From: Nitrospira sp. UBA6493
GTDB taxonomy: Bacteria > Nitrospirota > Nitrospiria > Nitrospirales > Nitrospiraceae
Direction: 5' to 3'
Length of the DNA: 39,252 bases
NCBI GenBank assembly: GCA_002435325.1
Contig: DJMJ01000026.1
Span: forward strand, 1,458 to 40,709
In this document: positions 15,261 to 23,894 of the stretch, one piece after another
Layout: each line of letters begins with the position of its first letter
Numbering within the stretch: position 1 is the first letter of the stretch
Translations under genes and position numbers: made by a program
Notes under the pieces: model-generated
What the model was told of the DNA's origin: nothing
The model's database searches: none
Seen by the model: the letters and a program-made list of their open reading frames with translations, nothing else

Positions 15261-18155
15261 TTACGATTGATAATTTTCAATCGGCGGACAGGTGCAGATC
15301 AAATGGCGGTCTCCATAGGCTTCATCGATCCGGCTGACACTCGGCCAGAATTTATTGGCCTTGACCCAAGCTGTCGGGAACGCCGCCTGTTCTCTTGCAT
15401 AGGGGCGAGTCCACTCAGTAGCGATGACGCTGGCGGCGGTGTGCGGCGCATTTTTGAGCAGATTGTCGGCGCGGGGCTGCCGCCCGTCGATGATGTCCTG
15501 GATTTCTCCGCGGATGGCGATCATCGCCTCGCAGAAACGATCCAATTCCGCTTTCGATTCACTTTCCGTCGGCTCGATCATAAGCGTGCCGGCGACCGGG
15601 AACGAGACGGTCGGTGCATGGAAGCCATAGTCCATCAGGCGTTTGGCCACATCCATGGCTTCCACCCCGGAGGATTCCTTGAAGGGGCGCAGGTCGAGGA
15701 TGAACTCATGAGCCACATGCCCGGTTACGCCCGTGTAGACAATGGGAAAGTGTTTCTCCAGGCGCTTCGCCATGTAGTTCGCGCTGAGAATGGCTACCTG
15801 GGTGGCAGTCTTCAATCCGTCGCGGCCCATCAGGGCAATATACACCCAGGAAATGGGGAGAATGCTCGCACTTCCATAGGGAGCTGCGGAGACCGGGCCG
15901 ATCGACAAGGGCCCGCCTAATTTTGTGACGGGATGCCCGGGAAGAAAGGGGGCCAGATGACGGGCGACGCCAATCGGGCCCATGCCCGGTCCGCCCCCTC
16001 CATGGGGAATGCAAAAGGTCTTGTGCAAATTGAGGTGGCAGACATCCGCGCCGATTTCGCCTGGCCGGCAGAGGCCGACTTGGGCATTCATGTTGGCGCC
16101 ATCCATATACACCTGGCCGCCGTGGGTATGGATGATTTGGCAGATGCGCCGTACATCGGCCTCGAACACGCCGTGCGTCGAGGGATAGGTGAGCATGAGA
16201 GCCGCTAACCTAGTCCGATGTTTGGCGGCTTTGGATTCGAGATCGGCCACATCGACATTCCCTTGCTTGTCGCAGGCCACGACGACGACGGTCATGCCGA
16301 CCATAGCTGCGCTGGCCGGATTTGTGCCGTGAGCCGAGACAGGGATCAAGCAGATATCGCGATGGGGTTCGCCCTGTGCGTGATGGTAGGCGCGAATCAC
16401 CATGAGCCCGGCGTATTCGCCTTGAGAGCCGGCATTCGGCTGGAGCGAGACGGCGTCAAAGCCGGTGATTTCAGCCAGCCAGGTTTCCAGCTGATGGAAG
16501 AGTTTCTGATAACCCTTGCTTTGGTCGGCAGGGGCAAAGGGGTGCAGCTGAGCGAATTCCGGCCAGGTGGCGGGCAACATCTCCGCCGTGGCGTTCAGTT
16601 TCATTGTGCAGGAGCCCAGCGGGATCATGGAATGAGTCAGGGAGAGATCTTTGGCCTGCAACCGGTGCAGGTACCGGAGCATTTCATGTTCCGAATGATA
16701 CCGGTGAAAGATTTCATGCGTGAGATAGGGGCTGGTTCGCGCCAAGTTGGACGGATAGCCGAAATCGACGGTTTGCGACAGGTCGGCGATCGTGAACGGC
16801 AATCGGTCCTGACCGGCAAAGATCTCCAGGAGCGTGCGCACCTCTTCGTCGGTACTAACCTCGTCGAGCGACAGACCGATGGATCCATCCTCATAAGGGC
16901 GGAAATTGAATCCCCGTTCGCGCGCCCTGGCCACAATCGGATGATTGAGGTTTTGCGGGGGATGGATACGAAGTGTGTCGAAGACCATTTCCGGGCCCAC
17001 CTCGAATCCGAGGCGGCGCAATCCATCGGCCAGGAGGAGCGTCAATCCATGGATTCGGCTGGCGATGCGGCGTAGCCCATCCGGCCCATGATAGACCGCG
17101 TACATGCTCGCCATTATGGCCAACAGGACTTGGGCCGTGCAGATGTTGCTGGTCGCCTTTTCCCGGCGGATATGCTGTTCGCGCGTTTGGAGGGAGAGTC
17201 GATAGGCCGGTTTGCCGGAGGTGTCTTTCGAGACGCCGACGATGCGGCCCGGCATTTGGCGCTTAAATTCTTCAGCCGTCGTCAAAAAGGCGGCATGCGG
17301 TCCGCCGAATCCGACCGGAACCCCGAAGCGCTGGGTGGACCCGATGGCGATGTCTGCGCCGATCTCGCCCGGCGCACGCAGCAGGGTGAGCGCCAACAGA
17401 TCGGTCGCCATGACGACGAGCACGCCCGCGTCATGGGCGCGGGCGACGAGGTCACTGACATCCCCCACGTAGCCGTCGGTGGTCGGATATTGGAGCAGCA
17501 AGCCGCATAGGCTGGGATTGCTAAGATCGATCGAGGCGGTTGCGCCCGTGCGAATCATTATGCCCAGCGGTTCCGCTCTGGTGCGGAGGACAGCGATGGT
17601 CTGTGGATGGCAATCCTGGGAAACAAAAAACTCTTTCCGCTCCTGGCCTCTAGTCCTGGTGATGGTCAGGCACATGGCCATGGCTTCGGCGGCGGCAGTG
17701 GATTCGTCCAGCAGCGACGCGTTGGCCAGCGGCAGACCTGTGAGATCTGTGACCATCGTTTGGAAATTGACCAGCGCTTCGAGGCGGCCTTGGGAGATCT
17801 CCGCTTGATAGGGGGTGTATTGAGTGTACCAGCCCGGGTTTTCAAGAATATTGCGCTGGATGACGCCGGGCGTCACGCAATTATAGTAGCCCATGCCAAT
17901 CAAGGAGCGACAAACCTGATTATGGGAGGCGATGTGCTTCAGATCTGCTAAAACAGCCTGTTCCCCACGATGAAGCGGGAGATTGAGCGGAGCATGGATC
18001 TGAATATCCTTAGGGACGGTCACGTCGCAAAGGGCTCGTAGGGAGGGCAGCCCTATCGTGTCGAGCATCTGCTGGATGTCGGATTCCGTCGGACCCAGAT
18101 GCCGATGGAGAAAGTGGTCTGTCGCTTGAAGGAAATCAGGATCCTGCGATGCCAT
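15261..18155 (-). CDS. gcvP: Glycine dehydrogenase (decarboxylating), P protein
   Basis: This is the pyridoxal-phosphate P protein of the glycine cleavage system. It decarboxylates glycine and loads the aminomethyl group on the H protein lipoyl arm. At 964 residues it is the single-chain (homodimeric) type, not the split GcvPA/GcvPB form common in many anaerobes and Gram-positives. Both halves are visible: the N-terminal half has GYYNCVTPGVIQRNILENPG and YTPYQAEISQGRLEAL. The C-terminal half has the cofactor lysine in LNLHKTFCIPHGGGGPG and the preceding IPLGSCTMKLNA. The ATG at 18155 has a GAGAGGA site upstream; an upstream in-frame ATG at 18236 adds 27 residues unlike the family. Divergent from the flavoprotein gene; I see no glycine riboswitch in the 181-base gap. 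Confidence 0.96.
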   Translation of the reverse strand: MASQDPDFLQATDHFLHRHLGPTESDIQQMLDTIGLPSLRALCDVTVPKDIQIHAPLNLPLHRGEQAVLADLKHIASHNQVCRSLIGMGYYNCVTPGVIQRNILENPGWYTQYTPYQAEISQGRLEALVNFQTMVTDLTGLPLANASLLDESTAAAEAMAMCLTITRTRGQERKEFFVSQDCHPQTIAVLRTRAEPLGIMIRTGATASIDLSNPSLCGLLLQYPTTDGYVGDVSDLVARAHDAGVLVVMATDLLALTLLRAPGEIGADIAIGSTQRFGVPVGFGGPHAAFLTTAEEFKRQMPGRIVGVSKDTSGKPAYRLSLQTREQHIRREKATSNICTAQVLLAIMASMYAVYHGPDGLRRIASRIHGLTLLLADGLRRLGFEVGPEMVFDTLRIHPPQNLNHPIVARARERGFNFRPYEDGSIGLSLDEVSTDEEVRTLLEIFAGQDRLPFTIADLSQTVDFGYPSNLARTSPYLTHEIFHRYHSEHEMLRYLHRLQAKDLSLTHSMIPLGSCTMKLNATAEMLPATWPEFAQLHPFAPADQSKGYQKLFHQLETWLAEITGFDAVSLQPNAGSQGEYAGLMVIRAYHHAQGEPHRDICLIPVSAHGTNPASAAMVGMTVVVVACDKQGNVDVADLESKAAKHRTRLAALMLTYPSTHGVFEADVRRICQIIHTHGGQVYMDGANMNAQVGLCRPGEIGADVCHLNLHKTFCIPHGGGGPGMGPIGVARHLAPFLPGHPVTKLGGPLSIGPVSAAPYGSASILPISWVYIALMGRDGLKTATQVAILSANYMAKRLEKHFPIVYTGVTGHVAHEFILDLRPFKESSGVEAMDVAKRLMDYGFHAPTVSFPVAGTLMIEPTESESKAELDRFCEAMIAIRGEIQDIIDGRQPRADNLLKNAPHTAASVIATEWTRPYAREQAAFPTAWVKANKFWPSVSRIDEAYGDRHLICTCPPIENYQS

Positions 18156-18336
18156 CCGCGTGTCCTCTCGATGATTCGGGTGTCGAAAATCGGTATAGCC
18201 GGGCGGCAGAGTAGCATGGCATTCTTCTATTTCCAAGATGTTCTTCGGCCGCGCAGGATAGCCTTGCGATCCCCCGGAGAGTCCGGTAAGTACTGGGCTG
18301 GCGGGAGAAGTGCCATGGCTTGGGAGAGAAAGTCGT

Positions 18337-20007
18337 ATGGCCGTTCAGAGACCTCATATCCATGATTTGCTGATCGTCGGTGCGGGCTTGGCCGGCATGC
18401 GGGCGGCCTTGGCGGCGCCGGCCCATCTGGATGTGGCGCTGATCTCGAAAGTCCATCCAGTTAGAAGTCATTCCGTGGCTGCTCAAGGGGGCATCAACGC
18501 AGCGCTCGGGGAGAATGACTCCTGGGAGGCTCATGCCTTCGATACGGCCAAGGGAGGCAATTATCTCGGCGATCAGGATGCCATAGAGGCCATGTGCCGC
18601 GAGGCGCCCGACGATATTCTTGAACTCGAACGGATGGGGGTAATTTTCAGCCGCGACGGGCAAGGCCGCATCGCCCAGCGTCCGTTCGGAGGGGCGGGGT
18701 TCCCGCGCACCTGCTATGCCGCCGATCGCACTGGGCATGCACTGCTGCACGCCCTCTACGAACAAATCCTCAAGGGGCGGATCGTGGTCTACGAAGAATG
18801 GTATGTCACTTCCCTCGTCGTCGAAGATGGTGTCTGCCGTGGCGTGATTGCCTGGGACTTGCTCCGTGGCGGGTTGCAGCAGATTCAGGCGAGAGCCGTC
18901 ATCCTGGCCACCGGCGGCAGTGGGCGGGTGTTTCTCACGAGCACGAACGCGGTGATCAATACTGGGGACGGGATGGCGCTGGCGTATCGGGTTGGTGTGC
19001 CCTTGATGGATATGGAGTTCGTCCAGTTTCATCCGACCACACTCAGGAAAACCGGCATTCTTATTACCGAAGGGGCGCGTGGGGAAGGCGGCTATCTGCT
19101 CAATACGCTCGGTGAGCGGTTCATGAAACGCTATGCGCCGGAGCAGATGGAGTTGGCGACCCGTTCGACGGTGTCGCTGGCAATCGGTCAAGAGATCCTT
19201 GAGGGCCGTGGCGTCGAGGGTTGCGTCCTCTTGGATCTCCGTCATCTGGGCCGGGCGAAGATCCTTGAACGATTGCCGCAAATCCGACAGCTGTCGATCG
19301 AATTCGCCGGGCTCGATCCGGTGGAAACTCCCATTCCCATCAGGCCCGGCGCTCATTATCAAATGGGCGGGGTCCGGACGAATCAGTGGGGCGAGACCTC
19401 TATCCCTGGCCTGTTTGCCGCGGGCGAATGTGCTTGTGTGAGCGTGCATGGCGCCAATCGGCTGGGCGGCAATTCACTTCTGGAAACCATTGTGTTTGGC
19501 CGGCGGGCCGGCACGAAGGCCGGCGAGTATCTTCGAGGAGTGGACCAGACTCCGCCGTCTGCCTCGCATCTGGCCGATGAAGAGCGTCGCATACAGGCGC
19601 TGCTTTCGCAGTCGGGGCGTGATCGAGCTTGGCAGGTTCGCGACGAGCTTGGCCAGGCGTTAAGTACGAATCTCGGTATCTTTCGCACCAAAGAGTCGAT
19701 GTTGGCGGCGGGGGAGCAGGTTCGTGCACTCAAGCAGCGTGCGGCCCGGGTCTACGTGGAGGACAAAGGGCGGGTGTTCAACAGCGACCTTATCCAGGCG
19801 CTGGAGCTGAATTGCTTGGTGGAACTGGCTGAAACGATTGTGGCTGGGGCGCTCGTCAGGGAAGAGAGTCGAGGAGCCCACTATCGGTCAGACTTTCCTG
19901 CGCGCAACGATGCCGCATGGCTGAAACATACGATTGCTCATCGAACGGCCGAAGGCCCGGTTCTCTCCTATGCTCCGGTGGCAATTACGCGTTTTCAGCC
20001 GAAGTAG
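18337..20007 (+). CDS. sdhA: Succinate dehydrogenase/fumarate reductase flavoprotein subunit
   Basis: This FAD-containing catalytic subunit interconverts succinate and fumarate. The dinucleotide motif GAGLAG is at residues 15-20. H45 lies in RSHSVAAQGGINAALG, the position at which FAD is covalently bound in SdhA/FrdA. Further signatures are RTCYAADRTGHALLHALYEQ, QFHPTTL, ITEGARGEGGYLLN, HYQMGGV, GLFAAGECA and HGANRLGGNSLLE, plus the C-terminal RGAHYRSDFPARND. The substrate-site His, Glu and Arg positions are kept, but the Asp that usually follows the active-site Arg is Ser (ELATRSTVS). At 556 residues it is slightly short. L-aspartate oxidase (NadB) is the main alternative, but the TEGARGEGG and covalent-His regions fit SdhA better. 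No sdhB or membrane-anchor gene is adjacent, so the iron-sulfur partner must be elsewhere. Confidence 0.87.
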   Translation: MAVQRPHIHDLLIVGAGLAGMRAALAAPAHLDVALISKVHPVRSHSVAAQGGINAALGENDSWEAHAFDTAKGGNYLGDQDAIEAMCREAPDDILELERMGVIFSRDGQGRIAQRPFGGAGFPRTCYAADRTGHALLHALYEQILKGRIVVYEEWYVTSLVVEDGVCRGVIAWDLLRGGLQQIQARAVILATGGSGRVFLTSTNAVINTGDGMALAYRVGVPLMDMEFVQFHPTTLRKTGILITEGARGEGGYLLNTLGERFMKRYAPEQMELATRSTVSLAIGQEILEGRGVEGCVLLDLRHLGRAKILERLPQIRQLSIEFAGLDPVETPIPIRPGAHYQMGGVRTNQWGETSIPGLFAAGECACVSVHGANRLGGNSLLETIVFGRRAGTKAGEYLRGVDQTPPSASHLADEERRIQALLSQSGRDRAWQVRDELGQALSTNLGIFRTKESMLAAGEQVRALKQRAARVYVEDKGRVFNSDLIQALELNCLVELAETIVAGALVREESRGAHYRSDFPARNDAAWLKHTIAHRTAEGPVLSYAPVAITRFQPK

Positions 20008-20052
20008 CGGACGTGTGTTCCAAGACTTGATCGAGATTGCCGTTCGTGGGTT

Positions 20053-20061
20053 TGGTATAAT
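20053..20061 (+). promoter_or_regulatory. Extended -10 promoter for the two-component operon
   Basis: TGGTATAAT at 20053-20061 matches the extended -10 consensus TGnTATAAT exactly. No well-spaced -35 is obvious, which is normal for this class. Transcription would begin near 20068, about 14 bases before the response-regulator ATG. Only 45 bases separate it from the upstream flavoprotein stop. Confidence 0.55.
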
Positions 20062-20081
20062 CAGGGCCGAGCGGGGTGACG

Positions 20082-20753
20082 ATGCGCGTATTGGTCATTG
20101 AAGACGAAACCAAAGTCGGCTGCTTCATCAAGCGGGCGCTTGAGGAGGAGAGTTATGCCGTCGATCTGTGCGAGGACGGCGCCAAGGGACTCGATATGGC
20201 GCTGGCGACGAACTACGACTTGATCGTCGTCGATCTTATGCTGCCGTCGATGTCAGGTATGGAGATTCTGAAAGCCGTTCGCCGCGAGCGCATTCAGACG
20301 CCGATGATGATTCTTACGGCACAGTCCCAGGTGGATCAGCGTGTGAAAGGGCTCGATGCCGGGGCCGATGATTATCTGACAAAACCCTTTGCGATCGATG
20401 AGTTGCTGGCGCGGGTGCGCGCGCTCCTTCGCCGTGGCTCCACGGAAAGCCCTGGCATTCTGCAGATCGATGATCTGGTGTTGAATCCGGCGACGCGCGA
20501 TGTGACGCGGGGGGGGCAGCGGATCGATCTCACGTTGAAGGAATATGCCTTGCTCGAATATCTCATGCGGCATACCGGGCGTGTGCTCACGCGGCCGATG
20601 ATTTCCGAACATGTCTGGAATCAGGACTTTGATACATTCACCAACGTGATCGATGTCTACGTCAATTATCTGCGAAACAAGATCGACCGGGGCCGGACCA
20701 AGAAGCTCATTCACACGATTCGTGGCAGCGGATACATGCTGAAGGCCGAGTAG
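20082..20753 (+). CDS. OmpR/PhoB-family response regulator
   Basis: The 223-residue protein has an N-terminal receiver domain with the acidic pair in VIEDE, the phospho-acceptor Asp51 (VVDLMLP), Thr in ILTAQ and Lys in LTKPF. It has a C-terminal winged-helix DNA-binding domain (LTLKEYALLEYLMRHTGRVL and NVIDVYVNYLRNKIDRG). It most resembles the CusR/CopR-like and MprA-like branch. Phosphorylated dimers bind direct repeats with an 11-bp period. It is followed 66 bases later by its histidine kinase and then by a degP gene that carries three such phased repeats at 22230-22258, so degP is a likely target. The ATG at 20082 was chosen over a GTG two codons earlier because MRVLVIEDE is the usual start. 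Confidence 0.95.
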   Translation: MRVLVIEDETKVGCFIKRALEEESYAVDLCEDGAKGLDMALATNYDLIVVDLMLPSMSGMEILKAVRRERIQTPMMILTAQSQVDQRVKGLDAGADDYLTKPFAIDELLARVRALLRRGSTESPGILQIDDLVLNPATRDVTRGGQRIDLTLKEYALLEYLMRHTGRVLTRPMISEHVWNQDFDTFTNVIDVYVNYLRNKIDRGRTKKLIHTIRGSGYMLKAE

Positions 20754-20819
20754 CCTGATGGTCAAACCGTCTGCCTTACGTGTCCAGGGTCGTCTGCAGT
20801 CCTGTGTAGGGGGGTGTTG

Positions 20820-22223
20820 ATGCCGCTGCGCGTTCGGCTGACGCTCTGGTACGGCAGTACGCTGTCGCTCGTGCTCATCATCTTCTCCGTCGTGCTGTAC
20901 AGTGTCACCGCGCGGAGTCTTCGAGACGAAATCGACCAGGCGCTCGAGGAAACGGCGACCGCCGCCGTCCGATCTCTCGAAGAGCGCGGGTTCCTTCCGC
21001 TCCTTGACGAAGATTCGCTGCTCTCGCAGTTTCCCGAGCTCGCCCGCATCGACAAGTTCTTTCAGATATTCAGCCCCTCAGGCACGATCACGATTCGGTC
21101 CCCCAATATCAAGCAGCATGAATTGCCGCTGAGCCGCACGGCGCTCGATGCGAGCATCGCCGGGAAGACGATCTTCGAATCGGCGCGCTATCCCAAAGAG
21201 CCACCGCTCCGGCTGATTTCGATGCCGATCATGTATCGCGGGAGCCTGCTGTACATCGTGCAGGTCGGCACGTCGATGAAATCGATCGAGGACACGTTGC
21301 AGCGCCTGCTGTTGGTGCTCATCGTGACGATGCCCATCGCCCTGGCCGTGTCGCTGGCCAGCGGCTGGTTTTTGGCCGGCCGGGCGTTGCGTCCCGTGGA
21401 CGCGATCACGCTGGCCGCGCAACGCATTGCCGCAGGGGACCTTAGCCAGCGCTTGACGGTTTCGACGTCGCCGGATGAGATCGGCCGGCTGGTGCATACC
21501 TTCAATGACATGATCGGACGCCTCGATGTTTCCTTCCGGCAGATTCGCCAGTTCAGCAGCGATGCCTCGCACGAACTCCGTACGCCGCTTACGGTGATGA
21601 AGGGCGAAACGGAACTGGTGCTGCGCCGGCCGCGCCCTCTCGGCGACTACCAGGCGGTACTTGAAAGTAATCTGGAAGAAATCGACCGGATGACGCACAT
21701 CGTCGACGAATTGCTCTTTCTCTCACGGGCCGACATGGGCGAAGTGAAAATGGACGCGTTGCCGGTGGAATTGGAATCGTTGGTCGAAGACGTCCATCGC
21801 CAGGCGACCTTGCTGGGGCAGGATCGCCAGATCGACGTGGAGTTGGGGACAATGATGCCGGCTGCTGTGCAGGGCGACGAACTACGGTTGCGCGAGCTGG
21901 TGCTGAATCTCGTGGAGAACGCCATCAAGTATTCCCATCCAGGCGGGAAAGTGCAGATCTCTTTGGTGACAGAGGGCACCCAGGCCCGGTTGTCGGTCAC
22001 CGATCAAGGGATCGGAATTGCTCCCGAGGAGCAGCGGCGCATTTTTAATCGATTCTACCGGACCGATGCCGCCCGGGGACATACAAAGAAAGGCACGGGT
22101 CTCGGGTTGGCGATCTGTACGTGGATTGCCGAATCTCACAAGGGCCGGATCGAGGTTACGAGTCAACCCGGCATTGGCTCCACGTTTACCGTCACACTCC
22201 CGCTTGCGCCTCAGGCTGCTTAG
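20820..22223 (+). CDS. Membrane-bound sensor histidine kinase
   Basis: The 467-residue protein is the cognate kinase of the preceding regulator. It has TM1 at about residues 10-30, a periplasmic sensor of about 130 residues, TM2 at about 163-186, and a HAMP linker at about 187-239. The dimerisation/phospho-acceptor domain contains H251 in SHELRTPLTVM, and the ATPase domain shows the N box (LVLNLVENAIKYS), G1 (VTDQGIGIAP), F (IFNRFYRTD) and G2 (GTGLGLAIC) boxes. The periplasmic region is alpha/beta and has no cysteines or His-rich patches, so a copper or silver sensor role, as in CusS, is not obvious. The downstream DegP suggests envelope stress sensing. The ATG at 20820 follows a GGGGGG purine tract; a GTG at 20814 is the alternative start. 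Confidence 0.94.
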   Translation: MPLRVRLTLWYGSTLSLVLIIFSVVLYSVTARSLRDEIDQALEETATAAVRSLEERGFLPLLDEDSLLSQFPELARIDKFFQIFSPSGTITIRSPNIKQHELPLSRTALDASIAGKTIFESARYPKEPPLRLISMPIMYRGSLLYIVQVGTSMKSIEDTLQRLLLVLIVTMPIALAVSLASGWFLAGRALRPVDAITLAAQRIAAGDLSQRLTVSTSPDEIGRLVHTFNDMIGRLDVSFRQIRQFSSDASHELRTPLTVMKGETELVLRRPRPLGDYQAVLESNLEEIDRMTHIVDELLFLSRADMGEVKMDALPVELESLVEDVHRQATLLGQDRQIDVELGTMMPAAVQGDELRLRELVLNLVENAIKYSHPGGKVQISLVTEGTQARLSVTDQGIGIAPEEQRRIFNRFYRTDAARGHTKKGTGLGLAICTWIAESHKGRIEVTSQPGIGSTFTVTLPLAPQAA

Positions 22224-22229
22224 CCACTT

Positions 22230-22258
22230 CTAATCCGCTCCTAATCCTTCTCTCATCG
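22230..22258 (+). promoter_or_regulatory. Three 11-bp-phased direct repeats upstream of degP (candidate operator)
   Basis: CTAATCC occurs at 22230-22236 and 22241-22247, and a degenerate third copy CTCATCG (5 of 7) at 22252-22258. The start-to-start distance is exactly 11 bases each time, one helical turn, as in PhoB/OmpR-type boxes. The repeats begin 7 bases after the histidine kinase stop and end 75 bases before the degP ATG. Confidence 0.6.
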
Positions 22259-22333
22259 CCGGCTGATAGCGTGATTCGTATTCATTTCTGAGAGTGCGAT
22301 TCCACCGGCTTCATTTCTAAGGAGGAGGAAACT

Positions 22334-23842
22334 ATGAGACAGTGTGCGCGAAACACAGTCGGCTCCATTGTGGCCCTCACTGCGGTGGGAGCGATCTTGA
22401 TGTGGGGTAGCCACTCCTTACCTGCCTCGCATGCATCCAGTGGACCTCCGGCACACGTGAACCAGGTGACTGTGCCGGTGGCACCGGCCTCGAATGGATT
22501 TGCCGAGGTGGCTAAGGCGGTTACGCCGGCGGTTGTGAACATCACCACGGTTACGGGCGAAAAAGTCTCTGATGGTCGGAATGTGCCGGATGAATTGCGG
22601 GAACGCATGGAGGAGTTTTTCGGTGGGCCGGGAGGTCCGTCAGGCCCGCGTGGATTCCGCGGCCCTCAGGGGCCGGGTGAGCCTCGGGAGCGTCGTGGCG
22701 GAGGTCAGGGCTCAGGGGTAATCGTGTCAACTGACGGCTATGTGCTGACGAACAATCATGTCATCGACGGCGCGCGCGAGGTGACGGTGACCCTTCCCGA
22801 TAAACGGGAATTCAAGGGTACGATCGTCGGGGCCGATCCTAAAACCGATTTGGCGGTGGTGAAGATTGAGGGACAGAACCTTCCGACCGTGGTGTGGGGG
22901 GATGCGACAAAACTGCAAGTCGGTGAGTATGTGCTGGCGGTCGGAAATCCCTTCGGCCTCAATTCGACAGTGACGCTCGGTATCGTCAGCGCGCTGGGAC
23001 GCGGGCGCATGGGCATCACGCAGTACGAAGATTTCATCCAGACAGACGCGGCCATCAATCCGGGCAACTCCGGCGGGGCGCTGGTGAATACGCGCGGTGA
23101 ATTGGTCGGGATTAACACGGCGATTTTCTCACAGACCGGCGGGTATCAGGGGGTCGGCTTTGCAGTGCCCACCAGCATGGGGAAGCCGATCTACGACAGC
23201 CTCGTTAAAACCGGAAAAGTGGTGCGCGGATATTTGGGCGTCGGGATTCAAGACCTGAATCAGGAATTGGCCAAGTCTTTTGGCATTAAAGACGCAAAGG
23301 GCGCCCTGGTGAGCGATGTGAAGGAGGAGAGTCCGGCGGATCAGGCTGGTCTGAAGCAGGGGGATATCATTAAATCCTATCAAGGGACGCCGGTTGAGGA
23401 TGCGGTGGCTCTCCAACGGTTAGTCACTCGGACTGCCGTGGGAGCGAAGGTGCCGGTCACGGTCATTCGGGATGGCCGTGAGAAGGATCTGATGGTGACG
23501 ATCGCCGAGCAGCCGGACACGACCAAGATCGCCAAAGCCGAGAAGGCTGAAGCGGACTATGCCTTTGCCGGAGTGGCGGTGCAGGACCTTGACCGGGAGA
23601 CAGCTAAAGAATTGGGGATCAAGGGCAAGGCGCAGGGAGTGGTTGTCACCGGCGTCGAGCCGGACAGTGGGGGTGAAAAAGCCGGGCTGATGCCGGGCGA
23701 CGTGATCCGGGAGATCAATCGTCAGCCGGTGAAATCAGTGAAGGAATTTGAAAAAGTATCGTCCGCTGTGAAGAAGGGCGAGAACGTGTTGATACTGATC
23801 AATCGCCGGGGAAGTTCGTTGTTCCTAACCGCAAAAGTCTAG
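22334..23842 (+). CDS. degP: DegP/HtrA-type periplasmic serine protease, two PDZ domains
   Basis: This 502-residue protease-chaperone degrades or refolds misfolded envelope proteins. An N-terminal signal or anchor segment (about residues 8-30, SIVALTAVGAILMWG) exports it. The trypsin-like domain carries the triad H142 (TNNHVID), D172 (KTDLAVV) and S246 (NPGNSGGAL). Two PDZ domains follow (about residues 275-385 and 405-500; GYLGVGIQDLNQELAKSFG begins the first). Before the protease core there is an unusual Gly/Pro/Arg-rich stretch (about residues 97-127) that looks like a flexible LA-loop-type insertion. A very strong AAGGAGGAGG precedes the ATG. Upstream lie phased repeats probably bound by the neighbouring response regulator. 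The order regulator-kinase-protease is a common envelope-stress arrangement. Confidence 0.95.
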   Translation: MRQCARNTVGSIVALTAVGAILMWGSHSLPASHASSGPPAHVNQVTVPVAPASNGFAEVAKAVTPAVVNITTVTGEKVSDGRNVPDELRERMEEFFGGPGGPSGPRGFRGPQGPGEPRERRGGGQGSGVIVSTDGYVLTNNHVIDGAREVTVTLPDKREFKGTIVGADPKTDLAVVKIEGQNLPTVVWGDATKLQVGEYVLAVGNPFGLNSTVTLGIVSALGRGRMGITQYEDFIQTDAAINPGNSGGALVNTRGELVGINTAIFSQTGGYQGVGFAVPTSMGKPIYDSLVKTGKVVRGYLGVGIQDLNQELAKSFGIKDAKGALVSDVKEESPADQAGLKQGDIIKSYQGTPVEDAVALQRLVTRTAVGAKVPVTVIRDGREKDLMVTIAEQPDTTKIAKAEKAEADYAFAGVAVQDLDRETAKELGIKGKAQGVVVTGVEPDSGGEKAGLMPGDVIREINRQPVKSVKEFEKVSSAVKKGENVLILINRRGSSLFLTAKV

Positions 23843-23848
23843 TCATGC

Positions 23849-23884
23849 AATTCGAGGGTGAAGCGAGCGCTTCACCCTCGAATT
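23849..23884. terminator. Long perfect inverted repeat between degP and purU
   Basis: A perfect 17-bp inverted repeat (AATTCGAGGGTGAAGCG at 23849-23865 and its complement at 23868-23884), with a 2-base centre, begins 6 bases past the degP stop and ends 10 bases before the convergent purU stop. It can act on both transcripts. Like the hairpin at 9888 it has no U-tract. A real RNA loop would open a few of the innermost pairs. Confidence 0.75.
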
Positions 23885-23894
23885 CAGCAGTCTG

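Noticed and set aside
16218..17075. Long open frames antisense to gcvP and, at 38095-39057, antisense to dnaX
   Set aside because: Both lie fully inside conserved genes on the other strand and show no family motifs; they are codon-bias shadows.
18156..18336. Possible glycine riboswitch upstream of gcvP
   Set aside because: The 181-base gap lacks the tandem conserved GGA/GAG-type aptamer cores and any expression-platform hairpin with U-tract that I could recognise.
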